A stretch of DNA of 32,188 nucleotides from Verrucomicrobiota bacterium (GCA_947471985.1 CANIZL010000081.1:1-32188); one strand, 5' to 3'; shown: positions 1 through 9,394, numbered from the stretch's first letter. The notes: generated by a model not told the origin, from the letters alone. A program made the numbers and translations.

Positions 1-510
1 AGTTCAACTATAGCATATTCGATGGAGTATGACGTGAAACATGGACCCACGGACAGTGCGCCGGCAATGCCCCGTGGCGCGTCGGGGTTCAAGTTGCGAC
101 CTGACTTGCTAAAGCGCAATCAAACGCGCCGGCAGCCCCCTTGCGGGGCCTGGGGATGGCAATTAAAGAAGCGGCCGGCCGATTTTTTATTCGATGCTCT
201 CAATTTAATCACCTCAGCGCGCATTTTCATCGAGTATCACTCGCGGTAGCCATCCTCGCGCTATTCCGCACAATCTTAATATTTAGTCTAGCTAACGCGC
301 CAGACACCGTTGGGCGGAGGTCATTGCTACAGGAGGTTCGCAAAGGGGCGACCACCTTTGAGCGCATTATTGGATATGCCATGCTTGAACTTTCTCATGC
401 CTCATCGGCCAAAACCTCAAATAAAACTCCCCCCCTCATCAGGAGGCCCGGGATTTGGCCATCGCCGATCTCGTTGTTTCAACACTGGTCGATTGATATA
501 CAAAGCCAAA
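1..510. other. Region without a supported gene
   Basis: Short open frames of 75 and 131 codons occur here, but neither has a recognisable motif or a good ribosome site. The stretch is visibly richer in A and T than the rest of the window. A GC hairpin (GCCCC, loop, GGGGC) lies near 136-152, and GGCCGGCC followed by six T lies near 173-188; either could be a weak terminator of something upstream, though this is not established. A short frame ending in a TGA about 15 bases before the GSCFA start reads like the tail of a protein, but it is too short to name. Confidence 0.4.
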
Positions 511-1536
511 ATGACACATCCGTACAAGGATCTTGAGCCTCGCGCCTACTGGCGAACCGCGGTTTCGGCAAAACACTTCTCGGAGCTGGTGGATATTGGA
601 GAGAAAATCCTTTTGTCACCGGGCGACCGGGTTGCCACTGCAGGAAGCTGCTTTGCCCAGCATATTGGCCGTGCTTTGAAAGCCGGAGGCATGGGCTACA
701 TGGACCTGGAGTTGCCCCCCGCCGACCTCACACCAGAAGAGGCCCAGCGTCACGGATTCGGCATCTATTCCTGCCGGTATGGAAATATTTATACCGTTCG
801 TCAACTCAGGCAGTTGGCTGAAGAGGCTTTGGGGGACCGAACGCCGGATGAGATTACTTGGAAGAGGGGGGATCGCTACTGCGACGCACTCCGGCCGTCG
901 GTTGACCCGGTGGGTCACAACTCCCCCGATACCATCCGGCATCTTCGGTCAAGGCACCTGCAAAAAGTCCGAAGGATGCTGGAAACGCTGGATGTATTCG
1001 TCTTCACCCTGGGTTTGACCGAGGCTTGGCAACTCCACAAGGATCAGACGGTATTTCCGGTCTGTCCCGGAACTGAAGCTGGCGTGTTCGAAAGCCTCAA
1101 GTACGGATTTGTGAATTTTCGCTACCCGGAAATTTTTGCGGACTTGGTGAGGTTTCGCGAAATTCTGAAGTCGATCAATGGAAGGGCGCGCATGATCCTG
1201 ACCGTCTCGCCGGTTTCGCTCGCGGCGACGGCCTCCGGCAAACACATTTTGTCTGCGAACACCTATTCGAAATCCACCTTGAGAGCGGTCGCCGGGGATG
1301 TCTCGGAGATGTTCTCCGATGTTGCATACTTTCCCAGCTATGAAATCATCACCGGGCACCCTATGCGCGCCACATTCTTTAATTCCGATCTTCGAACAGT
1401 GAGTCCGTACGGGGTGAATTATGTCATGAACCATTTTTTCTCGACTATCAACCGAGAGAAAACCACGCTCGCTGATACTTACGATAAGCTTGGGGTCGTA
1501 TGCGATGAGGATAAGCTGGCCGGACCAGGCGTTTGA
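511..1536 (+). CDS. GSCFA-domain protein
   Basis: This 341-residue protein carries the diagnostic GSCFA peptide at residues 45-49, in the context VATAGSCFAQHIG. It then has the family's conserved segments: an FTLGLTEAW stretch, a VSPVSLAAT stretch, and YFPSYEIITGHP near the end. GSCFA proteins are related to SGNH/GDSL esterases, and the Ser of GSCFA is the presumed nucleophile. They often sit near polysaccharide or glycosyltransferase genes, but the substrate is unknown. The open frame extends upstream to 310. I chose the ATG at 511 because homology begins with the typical MTHPYKDL N-terminus, and the upstream 67 codons are arginine- and proline-rich and look non-coding. There is no clear Shine-Dalgarno sequence. 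The gene is convergent with the next one, and its partner genes are probably outside the window. Confidence 0.88.
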   Translation: MTHPYKDLEPRAYWRTAVSAKHFSELVDIGEKILLSPGDRVATAGSCFAQHIGRALKAGGMGYMDLELPPADLTPEEAQRHGFGIYSCRYGNIYTVRQLRQLAEEALGDRTPDEITWKRGDRYCDALRPSVDPVGHNSPDTIRHLRSRHLQKVRRMLETLDVFVFTLGLTEAWQLHKDQTVFPVCPGTEAGVFESLKYGFVNFRYPEIFADLVRFREILKSINGRARMILTVSPVSLAATASGKHILSANTYSKSTLRAVAGDVSEMFSDVAYFPSYEIITGHPMRATFFNSDLRTVSPYGVNYVMNHFFSTINREKTTLADTYDKLGVVCDEDKLAGPGV

Positions 1537-1798
1537 GCCATGAAGCAAGTGTCCCGGTGCACCCTGCTACACTTTGCCGCCGGGAGGGTGGAAGCGGCTC
1601 CAACAGCGCGTCGTTATTTCTAAAACGTCGCGTTGCCCAATCCGCCCGCACGAGTTCGCCCGGTCGAGCATTCCTGGTTGGCGATGCGATGAATGCGCGC
1701 CGGAGACCGCTGGCGGGCGGGCATCGGAGGCGGCTGGCGGAATTTCATCTTCCACCCATTTCACGGTAGTGAGATTCGGCCCACCGCGGCCGCCGTTC

Positions 1799-3823
1799 TC
1801 ACTTGGCGGGTTTCGCCGGGTCCGGATGTTCCGGGTCGCGCTTCGGCGCCGCGGCGGGCACCGCTTTGGGATCCGCATCCCCACGCGCCGGCAGGGCTCC
1901 GGAGCCGTCATAACCCGTGTAGAGCGGCAGGGCGATGCCGCCGACCCGGACCGGCAGTTGCGCCTCCGCACCCAGGCCCCGTGGCGTCAGACGCCGCACC
2001 TGCGCGCCGCGCGTCTCCGCCACGAGGGTCTGATACGGATTCCCCGTGAAGGACGCCTCACCCACCACAAACGACGCCGAAGCATCGGTGATGGCAAACA
2101 TCGGGTCCTGCTTGTAACCGCCGCTGGAGAGACAAAGACCACCGAGCAATTCCGTGCGGCCCCGGGCCAGCGTATTGATGAAGGTCCCGGTCTTCTCCGC
2201 CCGCAGCCCCAATCCCCAGACCCGGCCGCCTTCATTCCGAATCTTCTCACCGTCACCCGTAAGATTCCATTGCCGCGCCCAGACCGCATTGCTGCGGACC
2301 GTCCAGGAACGGACGCTGCTCACGTCCTCCAGAAAAATATCACCCTTTCCCCCCAGGATCGCCCGCACACCCAAGCAGGAACTGATCACCACGGTGCGAT
2401 CCGAAGCCATTTCAAACAGGATCGCCTGCGGCGTCCGAATGGCCAACCGCTCGATGATCACCACCGGGGATTCACCGTTTTCAATGCGGAAACCAGGAAC
2501 GCCCTGGCCACCCACCATGCTGAGTTCGGCCTCACATCCAATGATCCGCCGCACCTTGCCGCGCACAATCACCGGGGCCATCAGATGCCAGGAACCGTGC
2601 GGCAGATAAACCGTGGTCGCCCCGGAATCGATCGCCTGCTGGAGCGCCGCACTGTCATCGCGGGAATCATTGGGAGCCCCGCCATATTTGAGCGGACTCG
2701 CCCACGCGGACACCGGATCCCAAGGCACTTCCGGCGTGTCCTTGATCTCGAGTCCGAGGGAAATCGGAGGAGCGGGGAAGAGGTTGAACGGTTGATTCAA
2801 GGGCGGCAGCAGGTGACTGCCGTACTCCTTGATGAACGGGCCCGCCGCTCCCGGAAAGTCCCCTACGCGATTCTCAATCGCATTCGTATATCCCGGCGTC
2901 CGGACATTCCGCGCAAAGAGCACGCCGCGATTGTAGATCGCCGGCACGGGCCGTTTCCCCGGCAGCCCCTGCAGGACTGAATCGATCAGGGTGACGAAGC
3001 CCATGGCATCGCGATTATCCACCGCCAGAACGTCGTTGGTGCTGCGCATGCCCCGGATGGACAGGAGCTGTCCCTGATTGCGGATGGCCGCCGATTTCTG
3101 CCCCACGAATTCGCAGTTCTCCAGCGTCAGCGAGTTTACGGTGTAGGCACAGCGGAGTCCGGTCTCGAAGCCCTCGATCCGGACGTCCCGAATCAGACAG
3201 GGGCCGATGCGCGGAACATAGGCCGCATCAATGCCGCTGACGCCACTTCCGGTGCCGCCCGCGACGATTTTAACCTGCCGGATACAACCCTGTTCCGAGG
3301 TATTCAACTGGATGCCCACGGCCCCGGTGTTGCCCATGCCCGTGTTGATCGAAAGATTGCGCACCGAATTGCGCTCGTGGGTGTAATGTTCGTCTCCGAG
3401 CCACAACACCGCACGCGGCCGGCCAATGGCGCCATAGCCCGGCGCGAAGTCGGACAGTTGAATGAGCGTGCCCTCCCGACTTTGTCCCTGCAGGATGGTC
3501 GCCCGCTGGGGTCCCTGCGTCGTGGACGTCGCAAACGGCCAGCGCAGCGGACGCGAGATCCGGTACGTTCCGTTCGGCAGATAAATGATCCGATTCTGAT
3601 CCGGATGATCCTGCAGCGCCTGCTGGATCGCCTCCGAGCAGTCCATCTTGCCGTCACCCCGGGCATTGTACGGTGGCAGGGTGACGTCGATGAGGCCCGC
3701 ATCCGCCGGGAAGGTCATATCTTCCGCCCGCACGACGCCCATCAGGGCCAAAAGGCCCACCAAGGCCGCCCGATGGCACCGATCGTTTGCCCCACCCCAC
3801 AAGAAACGGATCCAACTGCTCAT
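1799..3823 (-). CDS. Secreted tandem beta-helix protein, pectate-lyase-3 / GH55-like
   Basis: This 674-residue protein has a signal peptide (hydrophobic ALVGLLALMGVV, likely cleavage after VRA near residue 33). Two pectate_lyase_3-type openings follow. The first is at about 47-90 (YNARGDGKMDCSEAIQQAL, then IIYLPNGTYRIS). The second is at about 384-422 (NDSRDDSAALQQAIDSG, then TVYLPHGSWHL). Two such modules in one chain is the plan of GH55-type double right-handed beta-helices, which act on beta-1,3-glucans, but I cannot assign a catalytic residue or substrate. The last ~35 residues are a Pro/Ala/Lys/Asp-rich tail. The frame is open to 4021, but that extension would run through the tetR operator, and the ATG at 3823 puts the signal peptide in the right place. 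It is divergent from tetR (about 180 bases apart), so shared regulation is plausible. It could instead be a lyase or a structural beta-helix. Confidence 0.82.
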   Translation of the reverse strand: MSSWIRFLWGGANDRCHRAALVGLLALMGVVRAEDMTFPADAGLIDVTLPPYNARGDGKMDCSEAIQQALQDHPDQNRIIYLPNGTYRISRPLRWPFATSTTQGPQRATILQGQSREGTLIQLSDFAPGYGAIGRPRAVLWLGDEHYTHERNSVRNLSINTGMGNTGAVGIQLNTSEQGCIRQVKIVAGGTGSGVSGIDAAYVPRIGPCLIRDVRIEGFETGLRCAYTVNSLTLENCEFVGQKSAAIRNQGQLLSIRGMRSTNDVLAVDNRDAMGFVTLIDSVLQGLPGKRPVPAIYNRGVLFARNVRTPGYTNAIENRVGDFPGAAGPFIKEYGSHLLPPLNQPFNLFPAPPISLGLEIKDTPEVPWDPVSAWASPLKYGGAPNDSRDDSAALQQAIDSGATTVYLPHGSWHLMAPVIVRGKVRRIIGCEAELSMVGGQGVPGFRIENGESPVVIIERLAIRTPQAILFEMASDRTVVISSCLGVRAILGGKGDIFLEDVSSVRSWTVRSNAVWARQWNLTGDGEKIRNEGGRVWGLGLRAEKTGTFINTLARGRTELLGGLCLSSGGYKQDPMFAITDASASFVVGEASFTGNPYQTLVAETRGAQVRRLTPRGLGAEAQLPVRVGGIALPLYTGYDGSGALPARGDADPKAVPAAAPKRDPEHPDPAKPAK

Positions 3824-3973
3824 GTTTGCCGGGAACTGTACGCATGGAACCGCCCGGGTCACGTGCCGAAATCGGGAACCAGCGCCCCCCCGGGAAGGGC
3901 ATCGCCCCGTCCCAACAGCCCATCGGCCAGCGAAACGGCCAAATCCCGGGGCAGCCGACCTCCGGGTTGACAT

Positions 3974-3997
3974 ATTTGTAAGTGTTCGCTTACAAAT
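3974..3997. promoter_or_regulatory. Palindromic operator of the TetR-family regulator
   Basis: A perfect 9-base inverted repeat, ATTTGTAAG and CTTACAAAT, is separated by six bases (TGTTCG). It ends five bases before the GTG start of the tetR gene and lies in the divergent region shared with the beta-helix gene. Position and shape are those of an autoregulatory TetR operator. A related site with the shared pattern AGTGnnnGCTTACnAA lies before the propeller gene at 4746. Binding is inferred, not shown. Confidence 0.72.
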
Positions 3998-4002
3998 GAG
4001 GC

Positions 4003-4704
4003 GTGGCGGCCAAAAAAACAACTCCGCGGCTCCGCGGGGAAGATCGGCGCCGGGCGATCCTGCGCGCGGCGCTTCAGGTCTTTGCCGCCACCGGGTTCCA
4101 CGGCTCCACCACCAAGGCCCTAGCCAAGGCCGCCGGGGTTTCCGAAGCCCTCCTGTTCCGGCACTTTCCCAGCAAGGACCATCTCTACACCGCGCTGCAG
4201 GAGGAATGCTGCCAGCTCAAGACGAACGAGGAGTCCACCCGGGTCCTGAGCCTCGATCCCTCCACCTCGACCCTGGTGATCATGGTCCATTTTCTGATGG
4301 CGAAGATGCTGCGTCCACCGAAGTCGGTCGACGTGGTCGAGCAGGGCCTTCACCGCATGATGGTCCATAGTTTTATGGAGGACGGTCACTTCGCGCGCCA
4401 GTTCATGGATCATCTGGCCCACGATCTGATCGCCAAACTCGAAGCGAGCGTCAAGGCGGCGGGCCGGGCCGGGGATCTGGTCGAGAGTCCGGTCCGCCTC
4501 GACCTGCGGGCGTGGTTCACCGAGCACCTCGCCGCCATGCTGATGCTCAATCAGCTACCGGGTCAGCCGGTCGTCGACTTTGCCGCCACCACGCCCACCC
4601 AGGTCGAGCAGGCCACCTGGTTCGCCCTGCTGGGCATGGGGCTCAAATCGGAAGCCATCCGCCGGTACTACAATCCCAAGGCCTTCGCGCTGCTCCAACC
4701 CTGA
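4003..4704 (+). CDS. TetR/AcrR-family transcriptional regulator
   Basis: This 233-residue protein has the classic TetR N-terminal helix-turn-helix. Residues ~14-60 read RRRAILRAALQVFAATGFHG, then TTKALAKAAGVSEALLFRHF and PSKDHLYTAL. The rest is a helical ligand-binding and dimerisation domain with no recognisable ligand signature. The start is a GTG at 4003; no upstream in-frame start is compatible with the palindrome at 3974-3997. TetR proteins are usually repressors released by a small molecule. Autoregulation is likely, and the divergent beta-helix gene and the propeller gene 41 bases downstream are the natural targets. The recognition helix region (SEALLFRHF) is intact, so the protein is probably functional. 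Confidence 0.95.
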   Translation: MAAKKTTPRLRGEDRRRAILRAALQVFAATGFHGSTTKALAKAAGVSEALLFRHFPSKDHLYTALQEECCQLKTNEESTRVLSLDPSTSTLVIMVHFLMAKMLRPPKSVDVVEQGLHRMMVHSFMEDGHFARQFMDHLAHDLIAKLEASVKAAGRAGDLVESPVRLDLRAWFTEHLAAMLMLNQLPGQPVVDFAATTPTQVEQATWFALLGMGLKSEAIRRYYNPKAFALLQP

Positions 4705-4727
4705 GGTTTTCTTATTCCTTCAATAGT

Positions 4728-4745
4728 TAGTAAGCACTCACTCCT
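4728..4745. promoter_or_regulatory. Second probable TetR operator
   Basis: The sequence before the ATG at 4746 includes TTAGTAAGCACTC. On the minus strand it reads GAGTGAGTGCTTACTAA, which matches the palindrome at 3974-3997 (AAGTGTTCGCTTACAAA) at AGTG and GCTTAC with the same three-base spacer, and at the following AA. It is less symmetric than the first site. Its place directly against the start codon suggests that bound regulator would block initiation of the propeller gene. Confidence 0.5.
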
Positions 4746-6350
4746 ATGCCTAAAACAGACTCAAACCCCGCCGCCGATGCCCGCCCGCGCACCGGCCATC
4801 GCTACTGGTTTCCCGTCACCGTCGGCCTCCTGACGTGGGCGGGAATCGTAACGATCCGTCTCCAACCGGAGATGGAACGAAACTTCCAGGGCTGGCTGAC
4901 GGCGGCGTTGATCCTGCTGGCGAGCCTCCTGGGGTTGATCTGGTTTTTCGGCTTCAGCCGTTTCTCCGGCAAACTGCGTCTGGGCACCTTCGGCCTGCTA
5001 CTCCTTGCCGCTTTCGGCGGGACCCGGTTGCTGCGGGTGGACGGCACGGTGGATGGCACCGGCTTGCCGAAATTGGTGTGGCGTTGGACCTCCCCCCGGA
5101 CGGTGCGATCGGAGTCCGCAACGACAAGCCCGTCGGCCACCCCAGCGGCCCCGAACACCCAGACCGTCGCCACGACCGCGCCCGCCAGCCAGCACCCCGA
5201 TGTGCCGCAGTTCTTCGGCGCCCGGCGCGACGGCACTGCGCTCCAAGTGAACCTGGCCCGTGATTGGAGTGCCACCCCGCCCCGGCAACTTTGGCGACAA
5301 CCGGTTGGCCTCGGCTGGTCCGCTTTCGCCGTGGTGGGGGAGCGGGCGTACACGCAGGAACAACGGGGCGACTCCGAGTGCGTCACCTGTTACGCACTCC
5401 GGACGGGACAACAAATCTGGGCGCAAACCAATGCCGTGCGCTTCAGTGAATGGCAGGGCGGCGACGGTCCCCGGGCCACGCCCACGGTTCATGAAGGGCG
5501 GGTCTACACCCTGGGCGCCACCGGCCTGCTCAATTGCCTCGACGCCGAATCCGGCGGACTGAAGTGGTCCCGCTCCGTCTTGAGCGAAAACCAACTGGCC
5601 AACCTCATCTGGGGCGTCAGTGCGTCACCATTGGTCTTTGAGGACACCGTGGTCGTGACCGGTGGATTCACCAAGGGACCCACCGTCCTGGCCTATCGTC
5701 GCTCGACGGGCGAGCCGCTCTGGCAGGCGGGTACGGACAAGGCCAGCTACGCCTCGCCCGTGCTGGTGACCCTCGCGGGTCAACGCGTGGTCCTCTCCGC
5801 CAACGCCGCCTCCCTGACCGCCCACGACCCCACCACGGGTGCACTGCGCCTGGACTACCCATGGGGCGACGACAAGTGGCCCAAGGCTTCCCAACCGGTC
5901 GTGCTCCCAGGCGACCGCATTTTCCTCTCGGCGGGCTACGGCGCCGGGTGCTCCCTGCTGGAGGTGAAACCGGGTACGAACGGGAAATTGGCGGCGACGC
6001 AGGTTTGGAAGAACCTGCACATGAAGACCCAGTTCAACAGCGTCGCGGCCCGCGACGGTTTTCTTTATGGACTCGACGACGGCCTGCTCGCGTGCGTCGA
6101 AATCGCCACCGGCGCGCGCAAATGGAAGGACGGTCGCTACGGCTCCGGACAAACACTCCTGGTGGACGATCTCATCTTGATTCAAAGCGAGCCCGGGGCC
6201 GTGATTCTCGCGGCGGCGCAGCCCGGTGGTTTTCAGGAACTCGGTCGTCTCCCCGCCCTCAGCAGCAAAACCTGGAACCACCCCACGCTGGCCGGAAAGT
6301 ATCTGCTCGTCCGCAACAACGAAGAAATGGCCGCCTACGAGTTGCCTTGA
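4746..6350 (+). CDS. Membrane-anchored PQQ-like beta-propeller repeat protein
   Basis: The protein has 534 residues. The N-terminus has three hydrophobic segments (about 20-38, 48-70 and 77-95), then a Ser/Thr/Ala/Pro-rich linker (~105-155), then a C-terminal domain of about 370 residues. That domain shows repeated propeller blades: VVGERAYTQEQ, VTCYALRTGQQIW, VHEGRVYTLGATGLLNCLD, VLAYRRSTGEPLWQAG and GLLACVEIATGARKW. These are the W-docking blades of PQQ/BamB-like eight-bladed propellers. Such single-domain proteins are abundant in Verrucomicrobia and Planctomycetes. They mostly lack a proven quinone cofactor, so enzymatic activity is not assured. The gene starts 41 bases after tetR with a probable operator in the gap, so it is likely under that regulator. 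No good Shine-Dalgarno is visible because the operator-like site occupies that position. Confidence 0.85.
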   Translation: MPKTDSNPAADARPRTGHRYWFPVTVGLLTWAGIVTIRLQPEMERNFQGWLTAALILLASLLGLIWFFGFSRFSGKLRLGTFGLLLLAAFGGTRLLRVDGTVDGTGLPKLVWRWTSPRTVRSESATTSPSATPAAPNTQTVATTAPASQHPDVPQFFGARRDGTALQVNLARDWSATPPRQLWRQPVGLGWSAFAVVGERAYTQEQRGDSECVTCYALRTGQQIWAQTNAVRFSEWQGGDGPRATPTVHEGRVYTLGATGLLNCLDAESGGLKWSRSVLSENQLANLIWGVSASPLVFEDTVVVTGGFTKGPTVLAYRRSTGEPLWQAGTDKASYASPVLVTLAGQRVVLSANAASLTAHDPTTGALRLDYPWGDDKWPKASQPVVLPGDRIFLSAGYGAGCSLLEVKPGTNGKLAATQVWKNLHMKTQFNSVAARDGFLYGLDDGLLACVEIATGARKWKDGRYGSGQTLLVDDLILIQSEPGAVILAAAQPGGFQELGRLPALSSKTWNHPTLAGKYLLVRNNEEMAAYELP

Positions 6351-6367
6351 GCACGGCCCCGTCCGCC

Positions 6368-9300
6368 TCAGGGCAGGCGCAATCGAAAATAGCGAACCGG
6401 CTCCGACGCGTCATCGCTGACCCGAAAGCGTCCGCCCGAGAGGGCCGGGGGACGCGTCACGGCTGTCCACGGCCCCGCGCCCAGATCCGCCGTTGCCTCG
6501 AGTTCATAACCGTTCGCGGCGTCGGTCCACGAGAGCACCGTCGAACCCTCGACGGATTCCGCCAGCAACCCGGGCGACGCCAGTGAGTAGAAGCGGAATC
6601 CACCGACGCGGACAGTGATGTCCGAGTTCCCTGCATCGGTCATGGCAAACGTGAACTCGCGGTTCCCGCCCACCGGAAGCGGCACGGCGAAAAGCGGCGA
6701 AGTCTGCGGTTCGTCCCGCGGCACGACGTTCTGCGGCAGCGCGAAGAGCGTGTTGGTCTCCATCCCAAAGACCAGCACCCCCGACTCCGCGTCGCCGTGC
6801 ACCACATAGTCGAACGAAAAACGATCCACCCCGGCCGGAACCGTCAGCGTCACCACCGCCGCGGAGAGTCCCGTCGCGCTGCCCATCAATGCAAAACCGG
6901 GCCCGGGATCCGCCCCCAGATTCCACACGGTGGTCACTCCGGAACGCGCCCGGTCCGCGAGGGAATCGTAAGCCTCGTTCAACGCACGAACGGATTCACC
7001 CGCTGGCAATACCGTCGCGCCCCCCAACAACCGCACCGCGGCAACCGTTACCGGCCGCGGCACGGCGGCCGACGCCACAGTCCGCCGACCAATCAGCCCC
7101 TTCACCTCCGAGCCAAACGCGGGGAAAAAGCAACTGTCCGCGCCCGGGGCGGAAACGGATTGGAGCTCCAATTCCTCCGCCGACATCGGGACTTGTTGAA
7201 AGAAATGCCCGGCCGTCAGCGGTGACGGCGGCGGGAACACTCCGGAAATCGCGGGATCCTTCCGGTGTTGTTCCTCCGAGCGACGGAAGCCCGCCAGACT
7301 GGCCGTCGGCAGCGCCACGCTTCGCTGATACCACTTCGGCGAATAGTCATGTCCCCCGCTGGCCGGATCCAACAGCGCACCTCGTTGAAGGCAAACATTG
7401 ACGGCCTCCGGATGGCTCCAACCGAACCCGGAGACATAATTCTCCACGTACCCACCGCCCCCGGCCAAGAGCGGCATCGACTGGCGCCAACGCGGCGCAT
7501 CCGCTCCATAGGGCAGGCTCAGGTAGAGGGACGCCAAACGACGATTTCGCGGCCCTTCCAGATTCACCAATCCCGCCAGCTCTCCCGGTTCGGTCCAGTG
7601 AGCGATCTCCGCTTCGTCAAACACCGTCACATGCGGGCGAAAGTCCGTCCACGGACGCGCCGCCGTGGGTTGGACGCCGGTACGTTCGCCGCGCAGAGAG
7701 TCGACCGCGTATCGATTCACCAGCGTGCCCAAACTGTGGCCGATGAAATGCACCGGCTGGCGGTAATCCTCGCCCAGGGCCAATTGCAATTCCCGTCCCA
7801 ACGCCCCGCCTTGCCGCGACGTCACCGCTTCGGCCAGCAACCCGGGACGCGCCGCGACCGTGGGCCAGTCCCACGCCACAATATTGACCGACGCTGAAAT
7901 TCCCCGCGCGGCGAGTTCGCGAGCCAATGGCAGGGCCCAGGCTTGCGGATCGGATCGCCATCCATGTGTCAGCACCAGCAGCATGGATGCTTTATTGAGC
8001 AGCGCCGGCCGATTGGTGAAGGCTTCCCCATCGAAAACCAGCAACCGACTGCCTTCGCTCGCGTCGGCTGGAGTCGCGTACGGAATGGGTAACGGGGCAT
8101 CCACCGTCGTCACCGGGAACGGCGGGGGCGACGGCAACAACTGGAACGTCTGTTGCCGGGTGGTCGGGGCGAGATGGATGACCCGATGATCGGACCGCTT
8201 TCCGTCCAACTCGGCACTCAGGTGATAAATCTGTTCCGGGAGCGCCGGCAGTTGGTAATGACCGTCGGCATCCGTCTGGACCGAGGCGACGGATCGATGG
8301 AACAACGCCGCACGCACCGTGGCCCCGGCCACGGCAATTCCCGCATCATTCACCACGCGTCCCTCCAAAACCAGGGACGCAGCACCCGTCGGAAGTACGG
8401 CAAGGTACGCGTTGTCGCTGGCCGCGAATCCCGTGGCACTGCGGACCTCGACGATGTAGTTCCCGGAATCCGCGATACCCGCAGCGGTGAATTCCAGCGT
8501 GGACTGGGTGGCCCCCGCCAGTCGCTCGCCGTTCTTGAACCACTGATACTCCAGCGGGGGCGCCCCGACCGCCCCGACGGAAAGGCTCGCAAGATTCCCA
8601 GCTTCGCGCGTCTGCGCCAACGGTTGAACCAAAATCGCCGTGCGCGGCGCCAGGCGCACGTTGTCAAAATACAGCGTATTGTCCCCGGCATCCGACAGCG
8701 AGGCCGCCGTCACGGTATAATCGGAACCAAAGGACACCAGATTCGCCGTCGCCTGGCCGACCAAAGCGCCGGAGAAACGGAACGGCGCGCCAAAGTCGGC
8801 ACCCACGGTGAAGACCACGAGCGCGTCCGCACCGCTTCGCGTGACCTGCACGTGCAGGTGATAGATGGTGTTATAAGCCAACTTCTTCGCCAACCCGTGG
8901 CGTTGGCCTCCGGCATCGTACCACACGATTTCCAACAGTTGCTCATTCGTCGGATCCGGTTCCGCGGCAACCCGCAGGAGATCTCCGGTGGCCGACTGAA
9001 AGGACCAGCCAAATTGATCCCGGCTGCCGATAGTGCTGGAGCTAATCGAGAAATCGACGGAGAAATCCAGGCCGGCGAACGGCAGGTCGACCGCGTGTCC
9101 CAGCGAAACCAAGGCCCGGGTGGGGATCGAAAAACGACCGCCCAGCGCCGCCCAGACATTGTCGGGCGCCACCAGCACATTGTAGTTGTAGAAAAAGGAC
9201 AACTGGTCCGCGGCGGGCGGCGGTCCCGGCGGGTCATTGATCACCCATCCGTTCTGTCCCGCCAGGTTCTCGGTGGGCCCGACGGCGTAACCTTCCCCGA

Positions 9301-9394
9301 GTTCAAATCCCGTGGTGACGGTGGTGGCTGCCCGCAGCCCCCCGCTCGCGGTCAACACCAGTGCCGCCCCCATCATTGCTGCCGAACGTTTCAT
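6368..9394 (-). CDS. Secreted multidomain lipase-like alpha/beta hydrolase
   Basis: This 1008-residue exported protein has a clear signal peptide (MKRSAAMMGAALVLTASGG, cut near AA at ~23). A concanavalin-like beta-sandwich follows at ~28-250, with the VYFDNVRL-type ending LYFDNVRLAP. Next are an Ig-like domain at ~255-334 (YQWFKNGERLAG, then DSGNYIVEV), a carboxypeptidase-regulatory-like fold at ~340-410 (GRVVNDAGIAVAGATV, DADGHYQLPAL), and an alpha/beta hydrolase from ~465. The hydrolase has HGW (477-479) at the oxyanion position and the nucleophile elbow GHSLG (552-556, Ser554), then C-terminal beta domains. The start at 9394 is supported by a strong Shine-Dalgarno (GGGAGGT, about 8 bases upstream); the frame is open to 9472. 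The substrate is unknown; lipase or esterase is the family inference. It is convergent with the propeller gene, with only 17 bases between stops. Confidence 0.8.
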   Translation of the reverse strand: MKRSAAMMGAALVLTASGGLRAATTVTTGFELGEGYAVGPTENLAGQNGWVINDPPGPPPAADQLSFFYNYNVLVAPDNVWAALGGRFSIPTRALVSLGHAVDLPFAGLDFSVDFSISSSTIGSRDQFGWSFQSATGDLLRVAAEPDPTNEQLLEIVWYDAGGQRHGLAKKLAYNTIYHLHVQVTRSGADALVVFTVGADFGAPFRFSGALVGQATANLVSFGSDYTVTAASLSDAGDNTLYFDNVRLAPRTAILVQPLAQTREAGNLASLSVGAVGAPPLEYQWFKNGERLAGATQSTLEFTAAGIADSGNYIVEVRSATGFAASDNAYLAVLPTGAASLVLEGRVVNDAGIAVAGATVRAALFHRSVASVQTDADGHYQLPALPEQIYHLSAELDGKRSDHRVIHLAPTTRQQTFQLLPSPPPFPVTTVDAPLPIPYATPADASEGSRLLVFDGEAFTNRPALLNKASMLLVLTHGWRSDPQAWALPLARELAARGISASVNIVAWDWPTVAARPGLLAEAVTSRQGGALGRELQLALGEDYRQPVHFIGHSLGTLVNRYAVDSLRGERTGVQPTAARPWTDFRPHVTVFDEAEIAHWTEPGELAGLVNLEGPRNRRLASLYLSLPYGADAPRWRQSMPLLAGGGGYVENYVSGFGWSHPEAVNVCLQRGALLDPASGGHDYSPKWYQRSVALPTASLAGFRRSEEQHRKDPAISGVFPPPSPLTAGHFFQQVPMSAEELELQSVSAPGADSCFFPAFGSEVKGLIGRRTVASAAVPRPVTVAAVRLLGGATVLPAGESVRALNEAYDSLADRARSGVTTVWNLGADPGPGFALMGSATGLSAAVVTLTVPAGVDRFSFDYVVHGDAESGVLVFGMETNTLFALPQNVVPRDEPQTSPLFAVPLPVGGNREFTFAMTDAGNSDITVRVGGFRFYSLASPGLLAESVEGSTVLSWTDAANGYELEATADLGAGPWTAVTRPPALSGGRFRVSDDASEPVRYFRLRLP

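Noticed and set aside
1574-2980. Open frame of 468 codons on the plus strand
   Set aside because: It is antisense to the beta-helix gene and Arg/Pro/His-rich without motifs.
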